The notes below the pieces were generated by a model, which saw only the letters and a list, made by a program, of their open reading frames with translations, searched no databases and was not told the origin of the DNA. This document shows, in pieces, positions 34,205-41,858 of a stretch of 64,000 nt of DNA. The DNA is taken from positions 61,139 to 125,138 of the forward strand of contig CANNAM010000011.1 in the NCBI GenBank assembly GCA_947502595.1. The letters are read 5' to 3'. This stretch comes from an uncultured Marinicella sp. GTDB lineage: Bacteria > Pseudomonadota > Gammaproteobacteria > Xanthomonadales > Marinicellaceae. Each line of letters begins with the position of its first letter. The first letter of the stretch is position 1. The position numbers and the translations under genes were made by a program.

Positions 34205-34271
34205 TTAAACTTGTAAATAATCTACAAAAGCGCATAATTATATGCTTTTTTTAATTCAGGTGTATTAAACA

Positions 34272-34739
34272 ATGGTTAAAATCAATAATAAAGTCTGGCA
34301 ACATCAGCTGCAACTGACCAGTGAGCAGCCTAACACTTTGGCAGGACTGGTTACAAACTGTGCTGTGCTGTACTTTTATCCGCGGGCCAACACGCCTGGG
34401 TGTGCAACAGAGAGTCAGGACTTTAGCACCCATTATTCGATATTTAAACAATTGGGTTGTGAAGTTATTGGGGTGTCCATGGACAGCTTAAAAAAGCAAC
34501 AAAACTTTAAAAATAAATATACCATGCCGTTTGAGTTGGTTGCTGACGTTGATGAAGTGTTGTGCCAAGAGTTTGATGTCATCAAGCAAAAGAACATGTA
34601 TGGCAAGCAATTTATGGGCATCGAAAGGAGCACCTTTTTAATCAACTCATCAGGTGAAATTATACAGGCTTGGCGAAAGGTTAAAGTGCCGGGACATGTT
34701 GAAGCTGTTTTAGTGGCTGTCAAAGAAATTTTTGCTTAA
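34272..34739 (+). CDS. bcp: thiol peroxidase, Bcp/PrxQ-type peroxiredoxin
   Basis: A 155-residue peroxiredoxin that reduces hydroperoxides in the cytoplasm. The peroxidatic site reads YPRANTPGCATES; the usual TPGCTxE has Ala for Thr, and the resolving cysteine five residues later in E. coli Bcp is absent. IERSTFLINSSGEIIQAWRKVKVPGH is typical of the C-terminus. It may use a one-cysteine mechanism or a different resolving Cys. It lies between dapA (divergent) and icd. Confidence 0.88.
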   Translation: MVKINNKVWQHQLQLTSEQPNTLAGLVTNCAVLYFYPRANTPGCATESQDFSTHYSIFKQLGCEVIGVSMDSLKKQQNFKNKYTMPFELVADVDEVLCQEFDVIKQKNMYGKQFMGIERSTFLINSSGEIIQAWRKVKVPGHVEAVLVAVKEIFA

Positions 34740-34797
34740 ATCAGGTATAATTAAGCACTTAATTATTAACCCTGTATAACGAGAGAAAGGAATAACA

Positions 34798-35802
34798 ATG
34801 ACGCAAACAATTACAATCATAAAAGGCGACGGTATAGGCCCAGAAATCATGGACGCAACTTTGCGGGTATTGGACCAATTGGACCTGAATTTTAATTACG
34901 ATTTTAAACTGGCAGGTGTGGCCGCTTTAGAGGCCACTGGCGACCTGTTGCCAGCTGAAACACTGGCGGCTATTGAGGCCAATAAAATTTGTTTAAAAGG
35001 GCCGTTAACCACGCCAGTTGGCAAAGGTTTTAGCTCCATCAATGTGGCTTTAAGAAGGCATTTTAAGTTGTTTGCAAACGTCAGGCCTGTGGTCACTTTT
35101 GAAGGCACTAAGTCGTTGTATAAAGACATTGATATTTTGACCATCAGAGAAAATACTGAAGGTGCTTACCTCAGTGAAGGCCAAACTATTAACGAAGACA
35201 GGACCGTGGCTGAATCTAAAATAGTGGTCACCAGAGAGGCTTCTGAGAATATAGTTCGCTATGCTTTTGATATTGCCAAAAAAGCAGGTCGAAAAAAAGT
35301 GACGGCAGTGCATAAAGCCAATATCATGAAAACCACCTCAGGATTGTTTTTGGAAGTTGCGCAAGAAATGGCCAAAGAGTACCCAGGTATAGAATTCAAT
35401 ACTTTGATTGTTGACAATACCTGTATGCAACTGGTTATGAATCCAGATCAATTTGATGTAATTGTTACCACCAATTTATTTGGTGACATCATTTCTGACT
35501 TGTGTGCTGGTTTGGTGGGTGGTTTAGGTATGGCACCAGGTGCTAATATTGGTGCTGATGTGGCAATGTTTGAAGCAGTTCATGGCTCTGCACCCGATAT
35601 TGCAGGCAAAAAAATTGCTAACCCGACAGCATTGATGTTGGCTGCAGCCATGATGATTGAGCATTTAGGCCATGTTGATAAGGCACAGTCTGTGAGGACT
35701 GCAATTAAACAAACTTTGTTAGAAAAAGACCGATTGACGGGTGATTTGGGTGGCAGCGCTCATACGGCTGAGTTCACTGATGCCGTCATTTCACGGCTGT
35801 AA
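34798..35802 (+). CDS. icd: NAD-dependent isocitrate dehydrogenase
   Basis: A 334-residue beta-decarboxylating dehydrogenase. Motifs include [18 protein letters not shown], the substrate arginines in [29 protein letters not shown], the metal aspartates in [16 protein letters not shown] and the NAD site [21 protein letters not shown]. The Asp after HGSAP indicates NAD rather than NADP. It is closer to eukaryotic IDH3 and Xanthomonadales NAD-IDH than to E. coli Icd (416 residues). A strong ribosome site GAGAAAGGA precedes the ATG. Isopropylmalate or homoisocitrate dehydrogenase is a less likely reading. Confidence 0.88.
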   Translation: MTQTITIIKGDGIGPEIMDATLRVLDQLDLNFNYDFKLAGVAALEATGDLLPAETLAAIEANKICLKGPLTTPVGKGFSSINVALRRHFKLFANVRPVVTFEGTKSLYKDIDILTIRENTEGAYLSEGQTINEDRTVAESKIVVTREASENIVRYAFDIAKKAGRKKVTAVHKANIMKTTSGLFLEVAQEMAKEYPGIEFNTLIVDNTCMQLVMNPDQFDVIVTTNLFGDIISDLCAGLVGGLGMAPGANIGADVAMFEAVHGSAPDIAGKKIANPTALMLAAAMMIEHLGHVDKAQSVRTAIKQTLLEKDRLTGDLGGSAHTAEFTDAVISRL

Positions 35803-35932
35803 AAGGCTGTGTGTGTTGTGTTTTTGCAACAAATCACAGAGATTAGGTGATTTATTTGCTGTTTAGTGCGCTAAAAATTGACATTGTGTTGTTTTTTTGA
35901 CATCATTGCGCACAAGGCGAAATATTATATAA

Positions 35933-37153
35933 ATGTTAAGAAAACTCATTAAATACACAACTTTGATAGCGACAGCACAAGTGGTTTCAGTCTTTACTGT
36001 GGCTGCTGCTGAATTATCATCGTTGTATCCGACGGCTACACCAAGCAACAGTGCGTCTGTTGCCATGTATAGCGGAAAGATGGACTTGGGGCATTGGCGC
36101 AACAACATTGCGGATCGTATTTACCCTAATTTCTATGCCAACTTACAGTTGTCACCTATGGATCAATACGCTGGTGCCTTGAGTCTTCAAGGCGCCAAGA
36201 TGTATTTCAATGTTGAACGGTTGAATGAACTAAGTCAGTTGACTGATGGGAAGTCCTATTTCTTTACCTTTAACTATGATCAATCATTTTTACAGCCAGT
36301 TAACTTTTACGACTCTGCATTTAAATTTGATCAAGTTTTATTGAGGGATAAAGAGTCTTTCAGTAGAAGTATTTTCGCACCAGGTATAGCTTACCGAGTG
36401 AATGACAATTCTGAACTGAGTTTGGCTGTTGTTTTTGCGCAACAAAACTATTCGGATATCAATTTTCTGGCCAATGAAATCAATGGCTTTAATCAACTAG
36501 ACTTGTACTCAGCCAACTACTCGGAAACCAGCAATGGTTTAGGGTTGAACTTGGGTGTTTCGCAAAAGATATTCAATCGCATTACTGTTGATGCTGAATA
36601 CCAGTCTAAAATTGATATGGATGGTTTCAGTCGGCTTTTAGGTGTGCAAGCGGACCCTGCTGATTTTGATATTCCCGAACAGATTAAATTATCTGTTGGT
36701 TTTGATCTTTCAGGTCGCAATGCGCTGACTCTAAAGGCAACACACAATTATTACAGTGATATCAATGCATTTGTCAGTCGCTCTTTTCCCAATATATTCT
36801 TAAGTTTTTTGAATGATTTCGAAAGTCCTGAGTTTAACTGGGCTGATCAAACTGTATATGCAGTAAATTTGGCGCATAAATTCAACAGTGGTGCAGTCAT
36901 TAATCTAGAGTATTCAGGTCGCCAACAAGCACCCGCTACCGACGCTGATTTAACCACAATTTTAGAGGCGATTTCTGCCCCCTACAGTGTGCGATTGGGT
37001 TTAAATACTCCGTTTTTTGGAGGCGAACTGGATTTGTATGCCAGTTATGCACCTAAGCCTTTGAATTTTGGTCGCACCGATTTTGGTCGTGTCAGCAGTG
37101 AGCTTAAAGGAGAGCATGCCGAGGCTGTACTGTCCTGGCTTTATACTTTTTGA
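35933..37153 (+). CDS. outer membrane beta-barrel protein of unknown substrate
   Basis: A 406-residue exported protein with a signal peptide (cleavage after TVAAA, near residue 26). The mature chain has alternating aromatic/polar strands (for example SYFFTFNYDQSFLQPV and NALTLKATHNYY) and a terminal phenylalanine after AVLSWLYTF, the classic barrel-assembly signal. Some stretches recall FadL/OmpP1-type fatty acid channels, but the FadL N-terminal hatch is not evident. The gene has its own upstream region with TTGACA sequences at about 35878 and 35901 and is not clearly in an operon. Confidence 0.72.
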   Translation: MLRKLIKYTTLIATAQVVSVFTVAAAELSSLYPTATPSNSASVAMYSGKMDLGHWRNNIADRIYPNFYANLQLSPMDQYAGALSLQGAKMYFNVERLNELSQLTDGKSYFFTFNYDQSFLQPVNFYDSAFKFDQVLLRDKESFSRSIFAPGIAYRVNDNSELSLAVVFAQQNYSDINFLANEINGFNQLDLYSANYSETSNGLGLNLGVSQKIFNRITVDAEYQSKIDMDGFSRLLGVQADPADFDIPEQIKLSVGFDLSGRNALTLKATHNYYSDINAFVSRSFPNIFLSFLNDFESPEFNWADQTVYAVNLAHKFNSGAVINLEYSGRQQAPATDADLTTILEAISAPYSVRLGLNTPFFGGELDLYASYAPKPLNFGRTDFGRVSSELKGEHAEAVLSWLYTF

Positions 37154-37226
37154 TTACTTGTTACCTGCCTTCCCGGCTGATTAAATACTGTTAGGCTTCT
37201 GCTGCTTTCACGCCTATAATTAACTT

Positions 37227-38300
37227 ATGAATGTAATCTCAAGTTGGTTTAAAAAGAACTTTTCAGACCCTCAAATTGTTATTTTGATTTCAGTGTTGAT
37301 TCTGGGATTCGTCTTTATCATTTACTTTGGCCGCCCACTGGCGCCTTTCTTGACCAGCATAGTTGTGGCTTACCTTTTGGAAAGTGTAATTGTACGCTTG
37401 GAAAGACTTAAATTTCCCCGTATATTGGCTGTTGGCTTGGTGTTTTTGACTTTCATTGCTTTGATGTTGGTGTTGATTATATGGTTGGTGCCCAAGTTAA
37501 CCAGCCAAATAACACAACTGGCACAAGCTTTGCCGGCCTATATTTCTACAGGGTTGGATTTTTTAAGGGAGTTGCCTGAGAAATACCCCACCATGATCGA
37601 GCCATCACAGGTGCAATCTGTTATTGCCAGTGTCACCAATGAAATGACTAAATGGGGACAGAATATTTTGGGTAAAACTGTTTCATCAGTTTTCAGCGTT
37701 TTTTCTATTGCTGTGTTTTTAGTAGTTATGCCGATACTGGTGTTTTTTCTACTTAAAGACAAGTCTTTGATTGTGGCTTGGTTGAGGCAATTTATCCCAA
37801 AAGACTCAAAATTAACTTTATCAGTTTGGCACCAGGTTGATGTGCAGATTGGTAATTATGTACGCGGTAAGGCTTTTGAGATATTGTTGGTTGCTTTGAC
37901 CAGCTACATTGTGTTCATATTTTTAGATTTAGATTACGCCATCCTGTTGGCAACGTTGACTGGTTTTTCGGTATTGGTGCCATTCATAGGTGCTGTGGCC
38001 GTGACCATCCCTCTTGCCTTGGTGGCTTTTGTGCAATTTGGCTGGAGTGCACCATTTGCCTATGTCATGGTTTCATACGGTGTCATCCAAATGCTTGATG
38101 GTAATGTGTTGGTGCCTTGGCTGTTTTCTGAGGTCAATAATTTGCATCCAGTAGCAATTATTGTGGCAGTGTTGTTTTTTGGTGGTGTGTGGGGTTTTTG
38201 GGGCGTGTTTTTCGCTATTCCATTGGCCACCTTGGTAAATGCCATCATAGATTCATGGCCAAAGTCTATTATCTCACCGGAAACACCGGGTCAAGCTTAA
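37227..38300 (+). CDS. AI-2E/PerM-family membrane transporter
   Basis: A 357-residue inner membrane protein with about eight helices (first pair about 15-50). The family signature PFIGAVAVTIPLALVAFVQFG and the GVIQMLDGNVLVPWLFSEV and FGGVWGFWGVFFAIPLATL stretches are typical of PerM/YdbI/YhhT. Some members export autoinducer-2 or act in Na+/H+ exchange; this one is unassigned. A TATAAT at 37215-37220 lies 7 bases before the ATG, so the message may be leaderless. It converges with grxC. Confidence 0.87.
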   Translation: MNVISSWFKKNFSDPQIVILISVLILGFVFIIYFGRPLAPFLTSIVVAYLLESVIVRLERLKFPRILAVGLVFLTFIALMLVLIIWLVPKLTSQITQLAQALPAYISTGLDFLRELPEKYPTMIEPSQVQSVIASVTNEMTKWGQNILGKTVSSVFSVFSIAVFLVVMPILVFFLLKDKSLIVAWLRQFIPKDSKLTLSVWHQVDVQIGNYVRGKAFEILLVALTSYIVFIFLDLDYAILLATLTGFSVLVPFIGAVAVTIPLALVAFVQFGWSAPFAYVMVSYGVIQMLDGNVLVPWLFSEVNNLHPVAIIVAVLFFGGVWGFWGVFFAIPLATLVNAIIDSWPKSIISPETPGQA

Positions 38301-38320
38301 CCACGTTAGTGGTCAGGCTT
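38293..38320. terminator. imperfect hairpin between convergent perM-type and grxC genes
   Basis: AAGCTTAACCAC pairs with GTGGTCAGGCTT across the loop GTTA with one G-T pair and one mismatch. It sits at the junction of two convergent genes but lacks a clear T run on either strand, so it is a weak candidate. Confidence 0.3.
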
Positions 38321-38332
38321 TAATGGCTCTGT

Positions 38333-38608
38333 TTATAAGTTGAGCAGTTGGTCTAACTGACCACTTCGATTCATGGCATTCAAATCATCAAAGCCGCCAA
38401 TGTGCTGCTCGTTGATGAATATTTGTGGGACACTGGTGCGCCCTGATTTTTCCATCATAATTTGTCGTTGCTGACGGTCTTGGTCTACCCTGATTTCTTG
38501 GTAACTCAAATCTTTGCTTTTTAATAACTGTTTGGCGGCATTGCAATAAGGGCAAATAAGGGTGCTGTAGACAACTATGTTGTGTTGTTTTGTGGTTTTT
38601 TCTTTCAT
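38333..38608 (-). CDS. grxC: glutaredoxin 3
   Basis: A 91-residue glutaredoxin with the dithiol site YSTLICPYCNAAK (CPYC near 17-20), TSVPQIFINEQHIGG (cis-proline and glutathione site) and DDLNAMNRSGQLDQLL. The ATG at 38608 begins the compact fold; the frame extends upstream to 38713 into tusE without a signal or homologous region. It follows tusE by 10 bases at the end of the tus operon, so it may supply reducing power for the sulfur relay (inference). Confidence 0.92.
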   Translation of the reverse strand: MKEKTTKQHNIVVYSTLICPYCNAAKQLLKSKDLSYQEIRVDQDRQQRQIMMEKSGRTSVPQIFINEQHIGGFDDLNAMNRSGQLDQLLNL

Positions 38609-38618
38609 GGTTTTGGGT

Positions 38619-38936
38619 TCACATACAATGTTTGGGTTTAGGTAGTCCTGCGTGTTTACTGGCCAGTCTAACGGGACCTTCTGGGTAAAGTCTATACAGG
38701 TACCTGGAATCAATAGATTCGTCTATTTTTTGTCGCAGTACTTTAATCAATAATCGCATGGGTGGTGTGTCACCGGTTTCTGAATATATTTCTTGTACTG
38801 CTTTTATCAACTGCCAATGGGCTTTGGTCAATGATATGTTGTCTGTTTTTGCCAGCTGTATGGCCATATGCTCAGTCCATAAACTGCGGTCTTTAAGGTG
38901 ACCATGTTGATCTATATGGTTTTTGTTTACTTCCAT
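38619..38936 (-). CDS. tusE: sulfurtransferase TusE (DsrC family)
   Basis: A 105-residue DsrC/TusE protein that accepts sulfur from TusBCD and hands it to MnmA for 2-thiolation of tRNA wobble uridine. The core GHLKDRSLWTEHMAIQLA and TGDTPPMRLLIKVLR are present. The C-terminus KHAGLPKPKHCM carries the single penultimate cysteine and lacks the second cysteine found in sulfite-reducing DsrC, so the TusE role is favoured. It overlaps tusB by 10 bases and precedes grxC. Confidence 0.93.
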   Translation of the reverse strand: MEVNKNHIDQHGHLKDRSLWTEHMAIQLAKTDNISLTKAHWQLIKAVQEIYSETGDTPPMRLLIKVLRQKIDESIDSRYLYRLYPEGPVRLASKHAGLPKPKHCM

Positions 38937-39205
38937 GCCAAAGTGTTTTTATGGGCGATAATTAAATTCAGCCATTGCTCATTGTTGATGGCGTTGAGGT
39001 TTGCTGATCTTACAGTATTGGGGGTTTTTTCCTGGTTTACAAGGTAGCAATTTTGCTTTACACCCTCAAACCATTTGTTCAGCCATTTCAAGTCAGATTC
39101 AGTTGGGGCGCCATAAATCACTAAGTTGTCATGTTGCCCAATAAGTTTGAAGCAGTGGTCGGCTGTATAAATGTCTCGCCAATGGTACAGGTGTAAAGTG
39201 TTCAT
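38927..39205 (-). CDS. tusB: sulfur relay protein TusB (DsrH family)
   Basis: A 92-residue protein starting at the ATG at 39205 (MNTLHLYHW). It is a weakly conserved DsrH/TusB subunit of the TusBCD hexamer, with DNLVIYGAPTESDLKWL and a C-terminal tryptophan (TLAWK) typical of the family. It overlaps tusC by four bases and tusE by 10. The call leans partly on the gene order tusD-tusC-tusB-tusE. Confidence 0.85.
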   Translation of the reverse strand: MNTLHLYHWRDIYTADHCFKLIGQHDNLVIYGAPTESDLKWLNKWFEGVKQNCYLVNQEKTPNTVRSANLNAINNEQWLNLIIAHKNTLAWK

Positions 39206-39504
39206 GACAGGTGGTCGCATTGTGTACTCAGTGTGGCAAACTGGGCATAATTAATTGCCTCTAAGTGTTGGTTGGTCTCAGCTTGTGGGTAATCAATCAG
39301 CTGATACATGTGACTTACTCCGTATAATTTCAATGCCAGCCACTGTTTACATAATTGCTCGTCCTGTTGGATTTGTGCAAAAGCGCCTGCAGTGAAAACC
39401 ACTTCAACCTGGTGGTCAAAATTAAGCATGGCTAAACACATTAAGTAGCTGTTGTTAGTTTGCTCAGCACTCATGTGCTCGGTCACTATATATAAACATT
39501 TCAT
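39202..39504 (-). CDS. tusC: sulfur relay protein TusC (DsrF family)
   Basis: A 100-residue DsrE/F-fold protein. The start at 39504 shares a base with the tusD stop (TAATG), showing tight coupling. The sequence has an N-terminal strand KCLYIVTEH, a central LNFDHQVEVVFTAGAF and KLYGVSHMYQLID, consistent with TusC/DsrF. Together with TusB and TusD it forms the sulfur-transfer complex. The family is supported by motif and context. Confidence 0.87.
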   Translation of the reverse strand: MKCLYIVTEHMSAEQTNNSYLMCLAMLNFDHQVEVVFTAGAFAQIQQDEQLCKQWLALKLYGVSHMYQLIDYPQAETNQHLEAINYAQFATLSTQCDHLS

Positions 39505-39839
39505 TAGCACAGCTCCACTGTTTTATCAGCATGTTCCATGGCTTTGACCCAGCTGCCGAGGCTGGTGACGGTAAAACCTTCTGTTTGGTTTGCTAAATCC
39601 ATGAGGTCGTTGGCTTCGACAAGGGTGCTGCATAATAATAACTGGGCGTTTGATTGGCGCTGCCACTGTTGCCACCTAAGTAAAGTTTGTTGGTTTTGTA
39701 ATACTTTAATGGCTTGTCCGTAAAACAACACGGTTGTGACAGTGTGTCCATTATCACAGATGGTTTGAGCCAGTGACAATGCAGTCTGTAAGCAGTTTGC
39801 CCATTGATCAGCAGGGTTGATGTTTAAACTGAAATTCAT
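39504..39839 (-). CDS. tusD: sulfurtransferase TusD (DsrE family)
   Basis: A 111-residue DsrE-fold protein starting at the ATG at 39839 (MNFSLNINPADQW). HTVTTVLFYGQAIKVL and the sulfur-carrying cysteine in QLLLCSTLVEAND correspond to E. coli TusD (Cys78 region). It is the first gene of the relay operon and accepts persulfide from TusA, which is encoded elsewhere. An upstream in-frame ATG at 39866 would add nine residues without homology. Confidence 0.88.
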   Translation of the reverse strand: MNFSLNINPADQWANCLQTALSLAQTICDNGHTVTTVLFYGQAIKVLQNQQTLLRWQQWQRQSNAQLLLCSTLVEANDLMDLANQTEGFTVTSLGSWVKAMEHADKTVELC

Positions 39840-39971
39840 CTTGCTATTGTAACCAAATAACCACATTTAAGGCATCTAATCAAATTAAAAAGCGGTTATT
39901 AATACAGCTACAGGCAGTTGCTTTAATTTGGATTGAATTTAACGTGTAATTTATGGTCTTAAGACTACAAT

Positions 39972-41459
39972 ATGAATATGATAAAAATACTCCTCAGCGC
40001 TGCCATTATTTTCCTGACGCAGTCGGTTGCACATGCTGAATATAAATTACCTGATCTGGGCAATCCATCTGATCGAGTTTTATCGGTTGATGCGGAGCAA
40101 AGATACCGTCAGAGTATCAAGCAACAAATGTATCAATATAATTTTGTCATGACCGATCCGGTGGTGTCCAACTACATATATCATTTAGGTTATCAATTGG
40201 CCGCTCATTCAAATAAACCCAATCAACAGTTTGATTTTTTTATGGTGCCTGCCAATGTCGTCAATGCATCGGCCTATCCAGGTGGTTTAATTGTGGTGTA
40301 TTCAGGGCTGTTTTTAGAGACCGATAACGAAAGTGAGCTGGCAGGTGTCTTGGCACACGAAATTGCGCATGTTAATCAGCGACACATTTCTCGAATGATG
40401 GCTAAGCAGCAAAAATCAACCGCCCCAATATTGTTAGGTATGTTGGCAGCAGTAGCAGTTTCACAGTCGACAAACAGCAGTGATGCACCAATTGCTATTG
40501 CAGCAAGTATGTCTGCAATTCAACAACAGTTAGCTATTAATTTTACTCGCTACCATGAGTATGAGGCCGACCGAGTTGGCATCAATACGCTGTATCAAGC
40601 TGGTTTAAATCCAGAAGGTATGGCCACGTTTTTTGGAAAATTGATGCAAAAAAACCGCATAGATCCAAGGTATCAGTTGCCCGAATACCTACGCACACAC
40701 CCGTTGTCAGTTAATCGTGTGACCGAAGCACGAAATCGCTTGAAAGCTTTTGCAGAAAAAGAATACAGCGAATCTGTGATGTATGAGTATGTTAAGCAAA
40801 GAGTAAAAGTATTAACAGTGGATAAATTCACCAACCTGAGTGAATATTATCAGGGTGAACTTGCTACTGATTCAGCAAACAAAAACGCACTGCTCTATGG
40901 CCAAGCTTTGTGGTACTTTAAGAACAATGAGCTACCCAAGGCTTGGCAAGTGCTGGAACAGATTGAGCCAGAAGCCAGTGTCAAATACCTGGTTGATCTT
41001 TTGATGGTTGAAGTCATGGCGCGGATGGATCAAGTCAAGTCAAAGCCAATGATAGATGACATATTGAAAAGGTATTCAGACAATGATGTGGTTTTAGAAA
41101 CAACTGCACAGATTATGCTGAAATCAAAAGACCTCAAGTGGATTGATCAGGCCATTCAAATAGTGCGTAAATTACTGATTTCTCATCCTGAAGATCCACA
41201 CTTGTATGAGCTGCTTTCAATCGGATACTACGGTGCCCTGAAGCCTGTTCAAGCTGGAGAAGCCATGGCTAGAAAAGAACATCTGATGGGGATGAACTAC
41301 AGAGCGGTACGGATTTTACGTAATTTAAAGAAAAACGATGATTTGGATTATTACCAGTCTGCAGTAATTAATGCATTAATCGCGGATTATGAACCTTTGA
41401 TTACAGATGAGGAAAGGCGGCAGGAAATTGCAGCAGATGGTGGCATCAGTCGTCGTTAA
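39972..41459 (+). CDS. bepA: beta-barrel assembly-enhancing metalloprotease BepA
   Basis: A 495-residue periplasmic M48 peptidase with TPR repeats, close to E. coli BepA/YfgC (487). The signal peptide ends near 22 (SVAHA). The zinc site HEIAHVNQRH is at 129-138 and the third ligand is in YHEYEADRVG. The C-terminal half (about 300-480) carries TPR helices. The enzyme degrades or helps stalled outer-membrane proteins such as LptD. It is divergent from the tus operon. Confidence 0.94.
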   Translation: MNMIKILLSAAIIFLTQSVAHAEYKLPDLGNPSDRVLSVDAEQRYRQSIKQQMYQYNFVMTDPVVSNYIYHLGYQLAAHSNKPNQQFDFFMVPANVVNASAYPGGLIVVYSGLFLETDNESELAGVLAHEIAHVNQRHISRMMAKQQKSTAPILLGMLAAVAVSQSTNSSDAPIAIAASMSAIQQQLAINFTRYHEYEADRVGINTLYQAGLNPEGMATFFGKLMQKNRIDPRYQLPEYLRTHPLSVNRVTEARNRLKAFAEKEYSESVMYEYVKQRVKVLTVDKFTNLSEYYQGELATDSANKNALLYGQALWYFKNNELPKAWQVLEQIEPEASVKYLVDLLMVEVMARMDQVKSKPMIDDILKRYSDNDVVLETTAQIMLKSKDLKWIDQAIQIVRKLLISHPEDPHLYELLSIGYYGALKPVQAGEAMARKEHLMGMNYRAVRILRNLKKNDDLDYYQSAVINALIADYEPLITDEERRQEIAADGGISRR

Positions 41460-41483
41460 GCAGCACAAAGCAATGAAATTACT

Positions 41484-41512
41484 TTGATATATTGGTTCAA
41501 TTTGATTACAAT
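41484..41512 (+). promoter_or_regulatory. sigma-70 promoter of rpoZ-spoT
   Basis: TTGATA at 41484-41489 and TACAAT at 41507-41512 have the optimal 17-base spacing, five matches each to the consensus. Transcription would start near 41519, 25 bases before rpoZ. Confidence 0.6.
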
Positions 41513-41543
41513 GCGCGATTAGTTAAAAATTAACGGATAAGTT

Positions 41544-41822
41544 ATGGCAAGAGTAACTGTAGAAGATTGCTTAGAAAAAGTACAAAACAGATTTGATTTG
41601 GTGTTGATGGCTGCCAAAAGAGCTCGTTTGATTGCCAACGGTCAAGAGCCAATGGTTGAAGAAGAAAACGATAAGCCTACTGTATTGGCATTGCGTGAAA
41701 TTGCCGAAGATAAAATCAACGATGAAGTGTTGGCAGAGTTAGAGCTTGAAGCCAAACGTTCACGTGAGTTAGAAGCCTGGAATGCAGCTGCTGAAACTCA
41801 AGACAATGAAGACGCAGAGTAA
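41544..41822 (+). CDS. rpoZ: RNA polymerase omega subunit
   Basis: A 92-residue subunit that stabilises beta-prime and contributes to the ppGpp site. The N-terminus [32 protein letters not shown] is the highly conserved omega core, and [16 protein letters not shown] continues it. spoT follows within 40 bases, the normal gammaproteobacterial order rpoZ-spoT-recG. Confidence 0.98.
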   Translation: MARVTVEDCLEKVQNRFDLVLMAAKRARLIANGQEPMVEEENDKPTVLALREIAEDKINDEVLAELELEAKRSRELEAWNAAAETQDNEDAE

Positions 41823-41858
41823 CGCCAGTCTGTCACAAATCAACATGAGGTTTTGGAT

